From the NCBI GenBank assembly GCA_021851885.1, contig JAJZBS010000017.1, positions 1 through 36,593 on the forward strand: a stretch of DNA of 36,593 nucleotides. Direction: 5' to 3'. Below are positions 30,496 through 36,593 of the stretch, piece by piece. Below the pieces are notes generated by a model that was given only the letters and a program-made list of their open reading frames with translations, made no database searches and was not told where the DNA came from. Each line of letters opens with the position of its first letter. The stretch's first letter is position 1. Position numbers and translations under genes: made by a program. Origin of the DNA: Actinomycetes bacterium. GTDB lineage: Bacteria > Actinomycetota > Acidimicrobiia > Acidimicrobiales > JAMCQF01.

Positions 30496-31083
30496 CTAGG
30501 TCCTCGGGCCGTTCGGCCCGGGGTCCCGTCCCGTCCCGTCCGGCCCCCGGAAGACGGCGGTTCGGTAGTAAGCGAGCTCGGCGACGCTGTCGCGGATGTC
30601 GTCGAGGGCACGGTGATGGCCATGCTTGGCGGGTGCACCCTTGAGGGCCGCCGGGTACCAGCGACGGCAGAGCTCCTTGATCGTCGAGACGTCGATCGAC
30701 CTGTAGTGGAGGTAGTTCTCTATGCGGGGAAGCTGGGCTGCAAGGAAACGCCTGTCCATGCCGATCGAGTTACCGCACAAAGGGACTTTGCCCGCCTCGG
30801 GCACATGGGACGCGATGAACTCGAGCGTGAGGTCGCCCGCTTCGGCCAGGGTCATCGTCGACGCGCGCACCGCGTCGTCGAGACCGCTGTGGTGGTGCAT
30901 CCGGACGACGACCTCGTCCATGGTCGCCAGTTGCGCGTCGTCGGCGTGGACGACGAGGTCGGGGCCTTCGGCGACGATCGCGAGGTCGTCGTCTGTGACG
31001 AGCGTCGCGATCTCCAAGATTGCGTCGCTGCCGGGGTCGAGCCCGGTCATCTCGAGATCCATCCAAACGAGCACGTCCCGCAT
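30496..31083 (-). CDS. orn: Oligoribonuclease
   Basis: A 195-residue DEDDh 3'-5' exonuclease that degrades 2-5-nt RNA and pGpG. Motifs: [20 protein letters not shown] (Exo I, D and E), [20 protein letters not shown] (Exo II), [15 protein letters not shown], and [17 protein letters not shown] (Exo III with H and D). The ATG at 31083 gives the normal start [14 protein letters not shown]. The tail after residue ~180 is Gly/Pro-rich. It is divergent from dut, with only 40 bp between the start codons, and convergent with the peroxiredoxin gene. Confidence 0.95.
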   Translation of the reverse strand: MRDVLVWMDLEMTGLDPGSDAILEIATLVTDDDLAIVAEGPDLVVHADDAQLATMDEVVVRMHHHSGLDDAVRASTMTLAEAGDLTLEFIASHVPEAGKVPLCGNSIGMDRRFLAAQLPRIENYLHYRSIDVSTIKELCRRWYPAALKGAPAKHGHHRALDDIRDSVAELAYYRTAVFRGPDGTGRDPGPNGPRT

Positions 31084-31110
31084 GCTAGGCGTCGCGCCGG
31101 CACAGGGCGG

Positions 31111-31116
31111 TAGGCT
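31111..31116 (+). promoter_or_regulatory. -10 box TAGGCT of leaderless dut
   Basis: TAGGCT lies 7 nt before GTG 31124. It sits in the string CGGTAGGCTCC, which also precedes murI. Confidence 0.45.
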
Positions 31117-31123
31117 CCGCCCG

Positions 31124-31561
31124 GTGCTCGCCGTGCCCATGGTGGTCCTCGATGCCGATCTGCCGCATCCGGCGTACGCACGTCCGGGGGACGCCGGCCT
31201 GGACCTGTATGCGCGCGACGGGGTCGAGCTGGCGCCGGGAGGCGGGCGCGCCCTTGTCCCCACGGGCATCGCCCTCGCGATCCCTGCCGGCTACGCAGGC
31301 TTCGTGCAGCCGCGCAGTGGCCTGGCGCTCCGCCACGGCGTGACCTGTCTGAACACCCCGGGCCTCATCGACAGCGGCTATCGGGACGAGATCAAAGTCC
31401 TCCTCGTCAACTTGGACCCGGAGCTGCCGTACAAGGTCGAGCGGACCGACCGCATCGCCCAGCTGGTCATCCAGGCGGTTGAGCAGGTGGAGCTCCTGGT
31501 GCACGAGACCCTCCCGGACAGCAGCCGCGGCGTGGGCGGTTTCGGCCACTCGGGCCGTTAG
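31124..31561 (+). CDS. dut: dUTP diphosphatase
   Basis: A 145-residue trimeric dUTPase, dUTP to dUMP plus PPi. All five motifs are visible: [16 protein letters not shown] (1), [12 protein letters not shown] (2), [20 protein letters not shown] (3), [11 protein letters not shown] (4) and the C-terminal [13 protein letters not shown] (5). The start is taken as GTG 31124 because of the -10 box 7 nt upstream. ATG 31139 would remove five residues and is equally compatible with the fold. It is divergent from orn. A gap of about 147 bp without recognisable features follows before the acyltransferase gene. Confidence 0.94.
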   Translation: MLAVPMVVLDADLPHPAYARPGDAGLDLYARDGVELAPGGGRALVPTGIALAIPAGYAGFVQPRSGLALRHGVTCLNTPGLIDSGYRDEIKVLLVNLDPELPYKVERTDRIAQLVIQAVEQVELLVHETLPDSSRGVGGFGHSGR

Positions 31562-31708
31562 CACGCCGGGCGCCGTCCGTCGCGAGGGCGGGCCGGCGGG
31601 TACCGGCAGGCCGGGAAGCGCGTGCGCCGCCGCGCTAGCGTGCGTGCGGAGCCGCCCGTCTTCAGGGCAGCGGCTGGGCGGCCCGAAGCGAGGCAAGGGC
31701 GACTGACA

Positions 31709-33397
31709 GTGCAACGACTCACCGGCATGGACTCCGCGTTCGTCTACATGGAGACGCCCAGCATGCATATGCACGTCGTCGGCGTCTTCGTCTTCGATAC
31801 GCGCTCGACGCCGGACTTCGGTTACGAGCGAGTGCGAGCGACGGTCACCGAGCGCCTCCACCTCCTCCCTCCGTATCGCCGGCGGCTCGTCGAGGTGCCT
31901 CTCCGGCTGCACCATCCGGTCTGGGTCGAAGACCCGGACTTCGACCTCGACTACCACGTGCGGCGGGTCGCCCTCCCCGCACCCGGGGGCCGTGCCGAGC
32001 TCGCGGAGCTTGTCGCCGAGATCGCCGGGCGGCCTCTCGACATGCGCCGCCCGCTCTGGGAGAGCTACGTCGTCGAAGGTCTCGACAACGGTTACGCCGC
32101 GCTCGTCGCCAAGGTTCACCATGCGGCGATCGACGGAGTCTCGGGCGCCGAGCTCGCCCTGAGCTTCCTCGATCTCGAGGCGGATCCACCGCCTGTGCCC
32201 GAGCCGGTCGAGCCATGGGTGGCCGACCAGGTGCCGTCCGAAATCGAGTTGCTCGCGTGCTCCGCCGCGCTGCTCGTGCGCCAACCAGCGGCCGCTCTCA
32301 ACGTGGTGCGCCGGACGGCCAGTGCCCTTCTTGCCGCGCGCGACCGGGCCAAGTCGGCGGCCAGCGGTCCGGCGGCCGTCCCGTTCCGGGCTCCGCGTAC
32401 CGTGTTCAACGCGAGTATCACGCCTCATCGGCGCTTTGCGTTCACAGAGGTTCCACTCGACCTGGTCAAGGAGGTCAAGAGCGGCCTCGGCGTGACGGTG
32501 AACGACGCCGTCCTCGCCGTGTGCGCCGGCGGCCTCCGGCGGTACCTGCGCTCACGATCCGTCATCCCCCCGGAGCCGCTCGTCGCGATGGTGCCGGTGT
32601 CCGTGCGGGCCGATGACGAGCACGGCGTGCCGGGGAATCGCCTCTCAGCGATGCTCGTTCCGCTTGCAACCAACGAGGCGGACGCCGTCAAGCGCGTGCA
32701 CATGGTTGCCGAAGCGGCAAAGGCGGCGAAGGAACAAGACCACGCGATCGGCCCCGACCTGTTGACCGACTGGGCCAACCTGGCCGCCCCCTCTTTTGCG
32801 GTGCGCGCCGCGCGCCTCGCCTCCAGCACCCGGCTGTTCGATCGGCTGCGCCCGATGTTCAACGTCGTGATCTCCAACGTGCCCGGCCCGAGCTTCCCCT
32901 TGTTCGGGATGGGGGCGCCACTGGTGGCGATGTACCCGATGGGTCCCATCGTCGAGGGCGTCGGGCTCAACATCACGGTGATGAGCTACAGGGGCACCAT
33001 GTTCTTTGGCCTCCTCGCATGCCGGGAGCTTGTGCCCCGTGTCGACGAGATCGCGACTCATATCGAAGGAGCCCTGGCGGAGCTTGTCGCCGAGGTGCGC
33101 CGGGTTCGCGATGGCGCGTCGGCGCCACACGAAGGGCCCAAGCGAAGCGGCCGGGCGGCGACGGTTGCGAGTGCGGGCACCGTCGCTGGCGCCGCTTCCG
33201 TCCGGCATCGGTCCAGATCCCCTGGTGCACCCATCGCGCGCGAGCGACCCGCGAGAAGTCTGCTCGGGGACCTCGCGCCGGCGGCGCAAAGCGTCCCGGT
33301 GTCACCGCAGCCAGGCATGCTTCCACAGGTGGCGGGGATCACCGTCCGGACTCGCTACGGGTCCGTAGGTCCTCTCGGGCCGGCGCCAACGCTGTAG
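31709..33397 (+). CDS. Wax ester synthase / diacylglycerol acyltransferase (WS/DGAT)
   Basis: A 562-residue acyltransferase. It has the start LTGMDSAFVYMETPSMHMHV, the catalytic HHxxxDG motif in VAKVHHAAIDGVSGAEL (His137-His138, Asp142), the PLWESYVVEGL block and the second-half signatures VNDAVLAVCAGGLRRYL, VPVSVRADDE and NVVISNVPGPSFPLF. It joins acyl-CoA to diacylglycerol or fatty alcohols to form storage lipids. The C-terminal ~90 residues (after EVRRVRDGAS) are a low-complexity Pro/Ser/Arg extension beyond the usual ~470. GTG 31709 is chosen because homology starts at VQRLTGMD; AAGGGCG upstream may serve as a ribosome-binding site. Substrates are not evident. Confidence 0.9.
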   Translation: MQRLTGMDSAFVYMETPSMHMHVVGVFVFDTRSTPDFGYERVRATVTERLHLLPPYRRRLVEVPLRLHHPVWVEDPDFDLDYHVRRVALPAPGGRAELAELVAEIAGRPLDMRRPLWESYVVEGLDNGYAALVAKVHHAAIDGVSGAELALSFLDLEADPPPVPEPVEPWVADQVPSEIELLACSAALLVRQPAAALNVVRRTASALLAARDRAKSAASGPAAVPFRAPRTVFNASITPHRRFAFTEVPLDLVKEVKSGLGVTVNDAVLAVCAGGLRRYLRSRSVIPPEPLVAMVPVSVRADDEHGVPGNRLSAMLVPLATNEADAVKRVHMVAEAAKAAKEQDHAIGPDLLTDWANLAAPSFAVRAARLASSTRLFDRLRPMFNVVISNVPGPSFPLFGMGAPLVAMYPMGPIVEGVGLNITVMSYRGTMFFGLLACRELVPRVDEIATHIEGALAELVAEVRRVRDGASAPHEGPKRSGRAATVASAGTVAGAASVRHRSRSPGAPIARERPARSLLGDLAPAAQSVPVSPQPGMLPQVAGITVRTRYGSVGPLGPAPTL

Positions 33398-33456
33398 CCG
33401 CAAGGACCCGCCGCCGGCCGCTCACCGGCCGTCGGTGCGAGCGGAGGATTCCCAGG

Positions 33457-33467
33457 GGAGCCCCTTT
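33457..33467 (+). repeat. 11-bp direct repeat, copy 1 (before tRNA-Gly)
   Basis: GGAGCCCCTTT. An identical copy lies at 33601-33611, within the terminator beyond the tRNA. The two copies bracket the tRNA gene, 144 bp apart. Confidence 0.5.
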
Positions 33468-33469
33468 GG

Positions 33470-33475
33470 TACGAT
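33470..33475 (+). promoter_or_regulatory. -10 box TACGAT of tRNA-Gly
   Basis: TACGAT lies 10 nt before the mature tRNA 5' end, consistent with a very short 5' leader. No strong -35 is seen. Confidence 0.4.
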
Positions 33476-33485
33476 GGCCCCTCGC

Positions 33486-33561
33486 GCGGACGTGGCTCAG
33501 TTGGTAGAGCATCACCTTGCCAAGGTGAGGGTCGCGGGTTCGAATCCCGTCGTCCGCTCCA
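33486..33561 (+). tRNA. tRNA-Gly(GCC)
   Basis: Acceptor GCGGACG/CGTCCGC, D-arm with CTCAGTTGGTAGAG, anticodon stem-loop TCACC-TTGCCAA-GGTGA (anticodon GCC, codon GGC) and T-arm GCGGG-TTCGAAT-CCCGT. The discriminator is T and CCA is encoded (33559-33561). An integrase gene lies 117 bp downstream, so the 3' half probably serves as the attachment site. Confidence 0.97.
33525..33561 (+). other. Probable attL core in the 3' half of tRNA-Gly
   Basis: Integrases of the tyrosine family commonly use the T-arm and 3' end of a tRNA as attB. The integrase gene starts just downstream and the flanking genes change character from here on. I find no second copy of this sequence (attR) up to 36593, so the other end must be outside the window. 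Confidence 0.5.
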
Positions 33562-33588
33562 AAGAAAGTCCAGGTCAAGCGAGTACAG

Positions 33589-33611
33589 GGGGCTCCGGAA
33601 GGAGCCCCTTT
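33589..33611 (+). terminator. Rho-independent terminator after tRNA-Gly
   Basis: GGGGCTCC, loop GGAA, GGAGCCCC, then TTT. An 8-bp perfect stem with a short T-tract, 27 nt after the tRNA. Confidence 0.75.
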
Positions 33612-33665
33612 CGCATGCCAAACCAGGTCCGTGCCACATACGTGCCACAAGGGCTGAGTCCTCGG

Positions 33666-33671
33666 TAAAAT
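33666..33671 (+). promoter_or_regulatory. -10 box TAAAAT of leaderless integrase gene
   Basis: TAAAAT lies 7 nt before GTG 33679. No Shine-Dalgarno sequence is present in CGAGCGT. Confidence 0.45.
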
Positions 33672-33678
33672 CGAGCGT

Positions 33679-34854
33679 GTGGTCGTGACTCGGAACCGAA
33701 GCTCATGGGGCAGCACACGAAAACTGCCGTCAGGGCGCTGGCAGGCCCGCTACCGGGCCGATGGTGCATGGCGGGCTGCTCCCGCCACCTACAAAACCAA
33801 ACGGGACGCAGAATCGTTCCTGGCCGCAACACGGGCAGACATCGAACGAGGCACATGGATTCCACCGGAGCAGGGACGCATCCCGCTCCGGGAGTATGCC
33901 GACAAGTGGCTCGAACAGAAGAAGCCAACCCTTCGCCTCCGGAGCCAGGAGCAGTACGAGACGAACCTCCGGCTGCACATCAAGCCGACACTCGGCGACA
34001 AGGACCTGAGCAAGATCAGTCCGAGCATGGTCCGTACCTGGCACTCCGACCTGCTCGCTGCCGAGAAGCCCGGTGCTCCCACCGTTGCCAAGTGCTACCG
34101 ACTCCTGCACGCCATCTTCGCAACCGCAGTCGAGGACGAGATGATCCCGAAGAACCCCTGTCTGCTTCGGGGTGCTTCGACCGACCGGCCTGCAGAGCGG
34201 CCCGTGGCCACGGTCGAGCAGGTGTACGCCATCGCTGATGCCGTTCCGCCGTCGCTCCGGGTGATGGTCCTGTTTGCCACCTTCACCGGACTCCGGTTCG
34301 GTGAGCTTCGAGCACTCAAGCGTTCCCGAGTGGACGTGGCCGGGAAGACCGTGCAGGTGGTCGAGCAGTACCAGGAGTTGTCGAGCGGGGAACTCGTGCT
34401 CGGTCCCCCGAAGACCGATGCCGGTCGGAGGACTGTCTCCATCCCCGATGTCCTCATCCCAGACCTCAAGAATCACCTCGCCACGTTCTCAGGGCCAGGA
34501 CCAGACGGGCTCGTCTTCTGCGGGACGCAGCAGCAGCCCCTCCACCGGAAGACCTTCTACCGGAACTGGAACAAGGCAGCGGAGCATGCCGGACTTCCTG
34601 GTTTCCACTTTCACGATCTCAGACATACCGGGAACACGCTCGCTGCAGCGACCGGAGCGAGTGCCAAGGAGCTGATGTCCCGGATGGGCCATGCCTCTCC
34701 CCGAGCAGCCCTGATCTACCAGCACGCCACCAAGGACCGGGAGGCTGCCATCGCCCAAGCACTCTCGAAGCTCATCGTGCAGGGCACTCCGAAGACTGGC
34801 GGCAAGAAGACGATCGCCAAGAAGGTGACTCCCCAGAACCGCCAGGCATCCTGA
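33679..34854 (+). CDS. int: Tyrosine recombinase / phage-type integrase
   Basis: A 391-residue integrase. The N-terminal arm-binding region (residues ~1-55) includes SWGSTRKLPSGRWQARYRAD. The SAM-like core-binding domain (~70-150) has EYADKWLEQKKPTLRLRSQE. The catalytic domain (~170-360) has Arg in FTGLRFGELRAL, HxxR in FHDLRHTGNTLAA, the second His in MGHASPRAAL and the nucleophile Tyr in IYQHATKDRE. All catalytic positions are present, so it is probably active. The GTG at 33679 follows a TAAAAT box by 7 nt. The stop overlaps the next gene start by 1 nt (TGATG). With tRNA-Gly upstream it marks the left end of an integrated element. Confidence 0.93.
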   Translation: MVVTRNRSSWGSTRKLPSGRWQARYRADGAWRAAPATYKTKRDAESFLAATRADIERGTWIPPEQGRIPLREYADKWLEQKKPTLRLRSQEQYETNLRLHIKPTLGDKDLSKISPSMVRTWHSDLLAAEKPGAPTVAKCYRLLHAIFATAVEDEMIPKNPCLLRGASTDRPAERPVATVEQVYAIADAVPPSLRVMVLFATFTGLRFGELRALKRSRVDVAGKTVQVVEQYQELSSGELVLGPPKTDAGRRTVSIPDVLIPDLKNHLATFSGPGPDGLVFCGTQQQPLHRKTFYRNWNKAAEHAGLPGFHFHDLRHTGNTLAAATGASAKELMSRMGHASPRAALIYQHATKDREAAIAQALSKLIVQGTPKTGGKKTIAKKVTPQNRQAS

Positions 34855-35468
34855 TGGGGAAGGCGTACCACGGCTATCCCCACGGGGTCCGACAGGCAGC
34901 TTGGAAACGGGGGCACATGACAGCCCTCGAAGCCATTCGGGTCGGTGCCTGGAAGCAGGCCATGGTGCCTGCATCGCTCTCCGTCAACAAAGAGGGACGG
35001 ATCGAGGCTGTCACCCGACAGGTCATGCAGACCATCTCGGCTGCGAAGAGCTGGCCATCCGTGATCGGGAACACGAGCACTCCGTTCTGGGCGACCTACC
35101 GGCAAGTGGTTGCAGACGCAGTTGGAGCGAAGAAGGCTGGAACGGGTCTCTACGGACTGGACGGTGTCGAGTATCCAGTTGCCTCAGCGCTGCTGTGCAT
35201 CCTGGACCCAGAGCGCTGGCCCGTCATCGACCAGCATGCTGTCCGGGCCGTCTTCAAGCCCCGAGCTGACGGGCGGGAGCACCCGACGAACACGTGGTAC
35301 TGCGCCACGGTCTACACGACCTATGCCCAACATCTGGCAACGGTCGGCGATGCCTGCTGGGGTCCCGGCCTGACGATTCACAAGATCGACGAGCAGGCGA
35401 TGGCAGTCGGCAAGGCACGGGGTCCCTACCCGAACGGCTGGTACCAGATTCCCCTTCCGAAGTGCTGA
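34854..35468 (+). CDS. Unknown protein cotranscribed with the integrase
   Basis: A 204-residue protein I do not recognise. The first half is Lys/Ala/Thr-rich and helical (GVRQAAWKRGHMTALEAIRV). The second half has the most distinctive stretch, VEYPVASALLCILDPERWPV then IDQHAVRAVFKP. It resembles by eye a helix-hairpin-helix-like motif found in some uncharacterised proteins that contain a '...DPERxPIxD...AV' pattern. The tail GLTIHKIDEQAMAVGKARG ends in a Pro/Trp-rich segment. No signal peptide or membrane helix is seen. The start ATG at 34854 overlaps the integrase stop, so the two are translated together. It may help recombination or carry element cargo; this is a guess. Confidence 0.6.
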   Translation: MGKAYHGYPHGVRQAAWKRGHMTALEAIRVGAWKQAMVPASLSVNKEGRIEAVTRQVMQTISAAKSWPSVIGNTSTPFWATYRQVVADAVGAKKAGTGLYGLDGVEYPVASALLCILDPERWPVIDQHAVRAVFKPRADGREHPTNTWYCATVYTTYAQHLATVGDACWGPGLTIHKIDEQAMAVGKARGPYPNGWYQIPLPKC

Positions 35469-35493
35469 CGTTCCCGCTGGCACACTGGTCACC

Positions 35494-35568
35494 ATGACTG
35501 AGGACGTTCCTGACGAGCTTGAAGCTCAGCTGCCGTTCGAAATCGAGATTGGCCACGGACAAGGGTAG
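35494..35568 (+). CDS. Possible 24-residue acidic peptide
   Basis: ATG 35494 to TAG 35568 gives MTEDVPDELEAQLPFEIEIG followed by HGQG. It is strongly acidic and lies 26 nt after the unknown gene at 34854. There is no convincing ribosome-binding site, so expression is doubtful. The composition (9 Asp/Glu among 24, no Lys or Arg) is unusual for random high-GC sequence. Confidence 0.25.
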   Translation: MTEDVPDELEAQLPFEIEIGHGQG

Positions 35569-35627
35569 ATGCCGAGCCTCGGGTGGGAGGTCTGACAGCC
35601 AGGCCCGGCTGGGCAGAGGGCGTCGGG

Positions 35628-35963
35628 TCAGGCGCTACGCCTGGTGGGGGAGTCGGCGGCGGTGAGCGCGACGCGCTGACCGCCGACGACGGCGTTGATC
35701 TCCAGATGTCCGCCGAGGGCTTCGACGTAGGCGGCGAGCGTCGAGAGCAGCATGTCGCCCTCGCGTTCGATCCGCGAGATCGTCGACTGGGGCCGGCCCA
35801 TGGTCCGGGACAGCTCCACCTGGGTGAGCTGGCGCACCCGGCGCAACTCACCGAGTGCATCTCGGACCTGCTCGGCGACGACCTTGGTCCGCTCGCGCTC
35901 CACCCGCTCCCGGCGAGCCGGGTCGGTCATCACCTCGGCCTCGAGCTCCTCGAAGTGCTTCAT
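35628..35963 (-). CDS. higA: XRE-family antitoxin (HigA-like)
   Basis: A 111-residue protein. A charged N-terminal helix (EELEAEVMTDPARRERVERE) leads to a helix-turn-helix (residues ~38-90): LRRVRQLTQVELSRTMGRPQ then STISRIEREGDMLLSTLAAY. This is the Cro/CI type found in HigA antitoxins. It should bind the toxin and repress the operon through the direct repeats at 36328-36353. The ATG at 35963 overlaps the toxin stop by 4 bp (ATGA). The toxin-first gene order is typical of higBA. Antitoxin specificity is inferred from the pairing. Confidence 0.88.
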   Translation of the reverse strand: MKHFEELEAEVMTDPARRERVERERTKVVAEQVRDALGELRRVRQLTQVELSRTMGRPQSTISRIEREGDMLLSTLAAYVEALGGHLEINAVVGGQRVALTAADSPTRRSA

Positions 35964-36319
35964 CGCTCATCCCTCCTCATCGTCTCGATGTGCCTGGCAT
36001 ACAGCTCTTCTGCATGTGGGATCGCCTGTCGGTACCACGACTGCCACTGCCCGGCTTTGTTGCCCCCAACGAGCAGCACCGCCCTCCGGGCCGGGTCGAA
36101 GACGAACAGCACACGCAGGTGCGCCCGGCCGACGGTGGCTCGCAGCTCCTTCAAGTTGGCGAGCCGGCTTCCGGCGATGGTGTCGACCGTCGGGCGACCG
36201 AGAGCGGGGCCGTGGTCTCGAAGCATGGCGATGCGCGCCGTCAGCGCATCTTGGTGCTCTTCGGTGAGCGCGTCCCACCACCGCTCGAACTCCTCGGTGA
36301 CGAGAAGCTCCCAGGGCAT
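35960..36319 (-). CDS. higB: RelE/HigB-family toxin
   Basis: A 119-residue protein of the phage-derived Gp49/HigB-like RelE branch. It begins MPWELLVTEEFERWWDALTE, with SRLANLKELRATVGRAHLRV, then LFVFDPARRAVLLVGGNKAG and WYRQAIPHAEELYARHI. The conserved KELR...LRVLFVFDPAR...LVGGNKAG pattern marks this family of ribosome-dependent mRNA interferases. The predicted start ATG 36319 lies only 6 nt after a perfect TATACT -10 box, so its mRNA is probably leaderless. It is followed by the overlapping antitoxin gene. It belongs to the cargo of the tRNA-Gly element, where it may act as a stabilising addiction module. Confidence 0.9.
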   Translation of the reverse strand: MPWELLVTEEFERWWDALTEEHQDALTARIAMLRDHGPALGRPTVDTIAGSRLANLKELRATVGRAHLRVLFVFDPARRAVLLVGGNKAGQWQSWYRQAIPHAEELYARHIETMRRDER

Positions 36320-36325
36320 CGCATC

Positions 36326-36354
36326 AGTATACCGTCAGGAGGTTATACCGTCAA
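36326..36354 (-). promoter_or_regulatory. higBA promoter, leaderless
   Basis: Minus strand: -35 TTGACG (36354-36349), 17-bp spacer, -10 TATACT (36331-36326), then 6 nt to the ATG. This is the best-matching promoter in the window. Confidence 0.75.
36328..36353. promoter_or_regulatory. Direct-repeat operator of higBA
   Basis: TATACCGTCA occurs at 36328-36337 and 36344-36353, 16 bp apart, overlapping the -10 and -35 boxes. This spacing would place two repressor dimers on nearly adjacent helix faces. It is likely the binding site of the XRE antitoxin, alone or with the toxin. Confidence 0.7.
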
Positions 36355-36593
36355 CAAGATAGGCCACTCGGCCCGCCGAAGACGTGGTCCTCATGACGTG
36401 CGAGAACCCTGTGGGTGCCGAGAACCCATCCGTCCAGCTCAGGCAACCTGAAGGGTCCAAGTATCAACGCGCCCGTCTCGGCGGGCCGGACCTGGCTGCA
36501 TGACAGGGATGAACGGATCGCACTGGAACGGAACTCGCGAGGGTGCGTCGTCGAATGGAACAAACACGCCGTGTTACGGGGGCGATGGCGTCG
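36355..36593. other. Element DNA without an assigned gene
   Basis: The last 239 bp have no clear gene. A minus-strand frame (36563-36351) includes PFRLPELDGWVLGTHRVLAR then HEDHVFGGPS, which looks protein-like but has no recognised homologue, no ribosome-binding site and stops within the higBA promoter. Confidence 0.3.

Noticed and set aside
36351-36563. Minus-strand 70-codon frame at the right edge
   Set aside because: It runs into the higBA operator and has neither a ribosome-binding site nor known homology. It is mentioned only as a note on the unassigned end.

Overview
The window is about 36.6 kb of high-GC DNA with actinobacterial gene content. The order JAMM protease - CysO - CysM - (kelch lipoprotein) - MurI - (glycosyltransferase) - RNase PH - RdgB matches, apart from substituted genes, the mec-cysO-cysM...murI...rph-rdgB order known from Mycobacterium tuberculosis. 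The many Kelch-like and 'GYWLVAADG'-type repeat proteins, a DprE1/DprE2/UbiA set, a WS/DGAT acyltransferase and frequent leaderless-looking starts suggest an uncultured actinobacterium, perhaps Acidimicrobiia. The class is an inference by eye.

Layout. 1-1300: a graveyard of transposase and large-serine-recombinase fragments that ends exactly at the 3' end of ssrA. 1305-2261: ssrA (tmRNA) and smpB, both minus strand. 2422-4258: CysO-dependent cysteine synthesis (Mec-like protease, CysO, CysM). 4405-10237: kelch lipoprotein, murI, a large two-domain glycosyltransferase, rph and rdgB. 10251-13630: a lipid or CoA cluster of two atypical crotonases, two hotdog (MaoC-like) proteins and a DoxX membrane protein. 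13671-18128: a small membrane protein and a 1271-residue secreted subtilase-like/beta-propeller protein. 18164-19185: an SDR and tRNA-Leu(TAG), minus strand. 19273-25158: clpP, a Wzm/Wzt polysaccharide exporter, a SpoIID-repeat protein and a lipoprotein. 25042-29130 (minus): a four-gene operon ubiA-dprE1-dprE2-HAD phosphatase, with 4-bp overlaps at every junction, that could encode the whole route from phosphoribosyl-PP to decaprenylphosphoryl-arabinose. 29131-29798: a structured, gene-free region. 29799-33397: 1-Cys peroxiredoxin, orn, dut and a WS/DGAT acyltransferase. 33486-36593: tRNA-Gly(GCC), followed by the left end of an integrated element (tyrosine integrase, unknown protein, HigBA-like toxin-antitoxin) that runs off the window.

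Working together. The exporter, the SpoIID protein, the DPA operon, the large glycosyltransferase, MurI and the several exported repeat proteins give the middle of the window a strong cell-envelope theme. Two RNA genes (ssrA and tRNA-Gly) each carry mobile DNA at their 3' ends. Nine genes have a TANNNT-type -10 box 6-8 nt before the start codon and no Shine-Dalgarno sequence, so leaderless transcription looks like a major mode of expression here.
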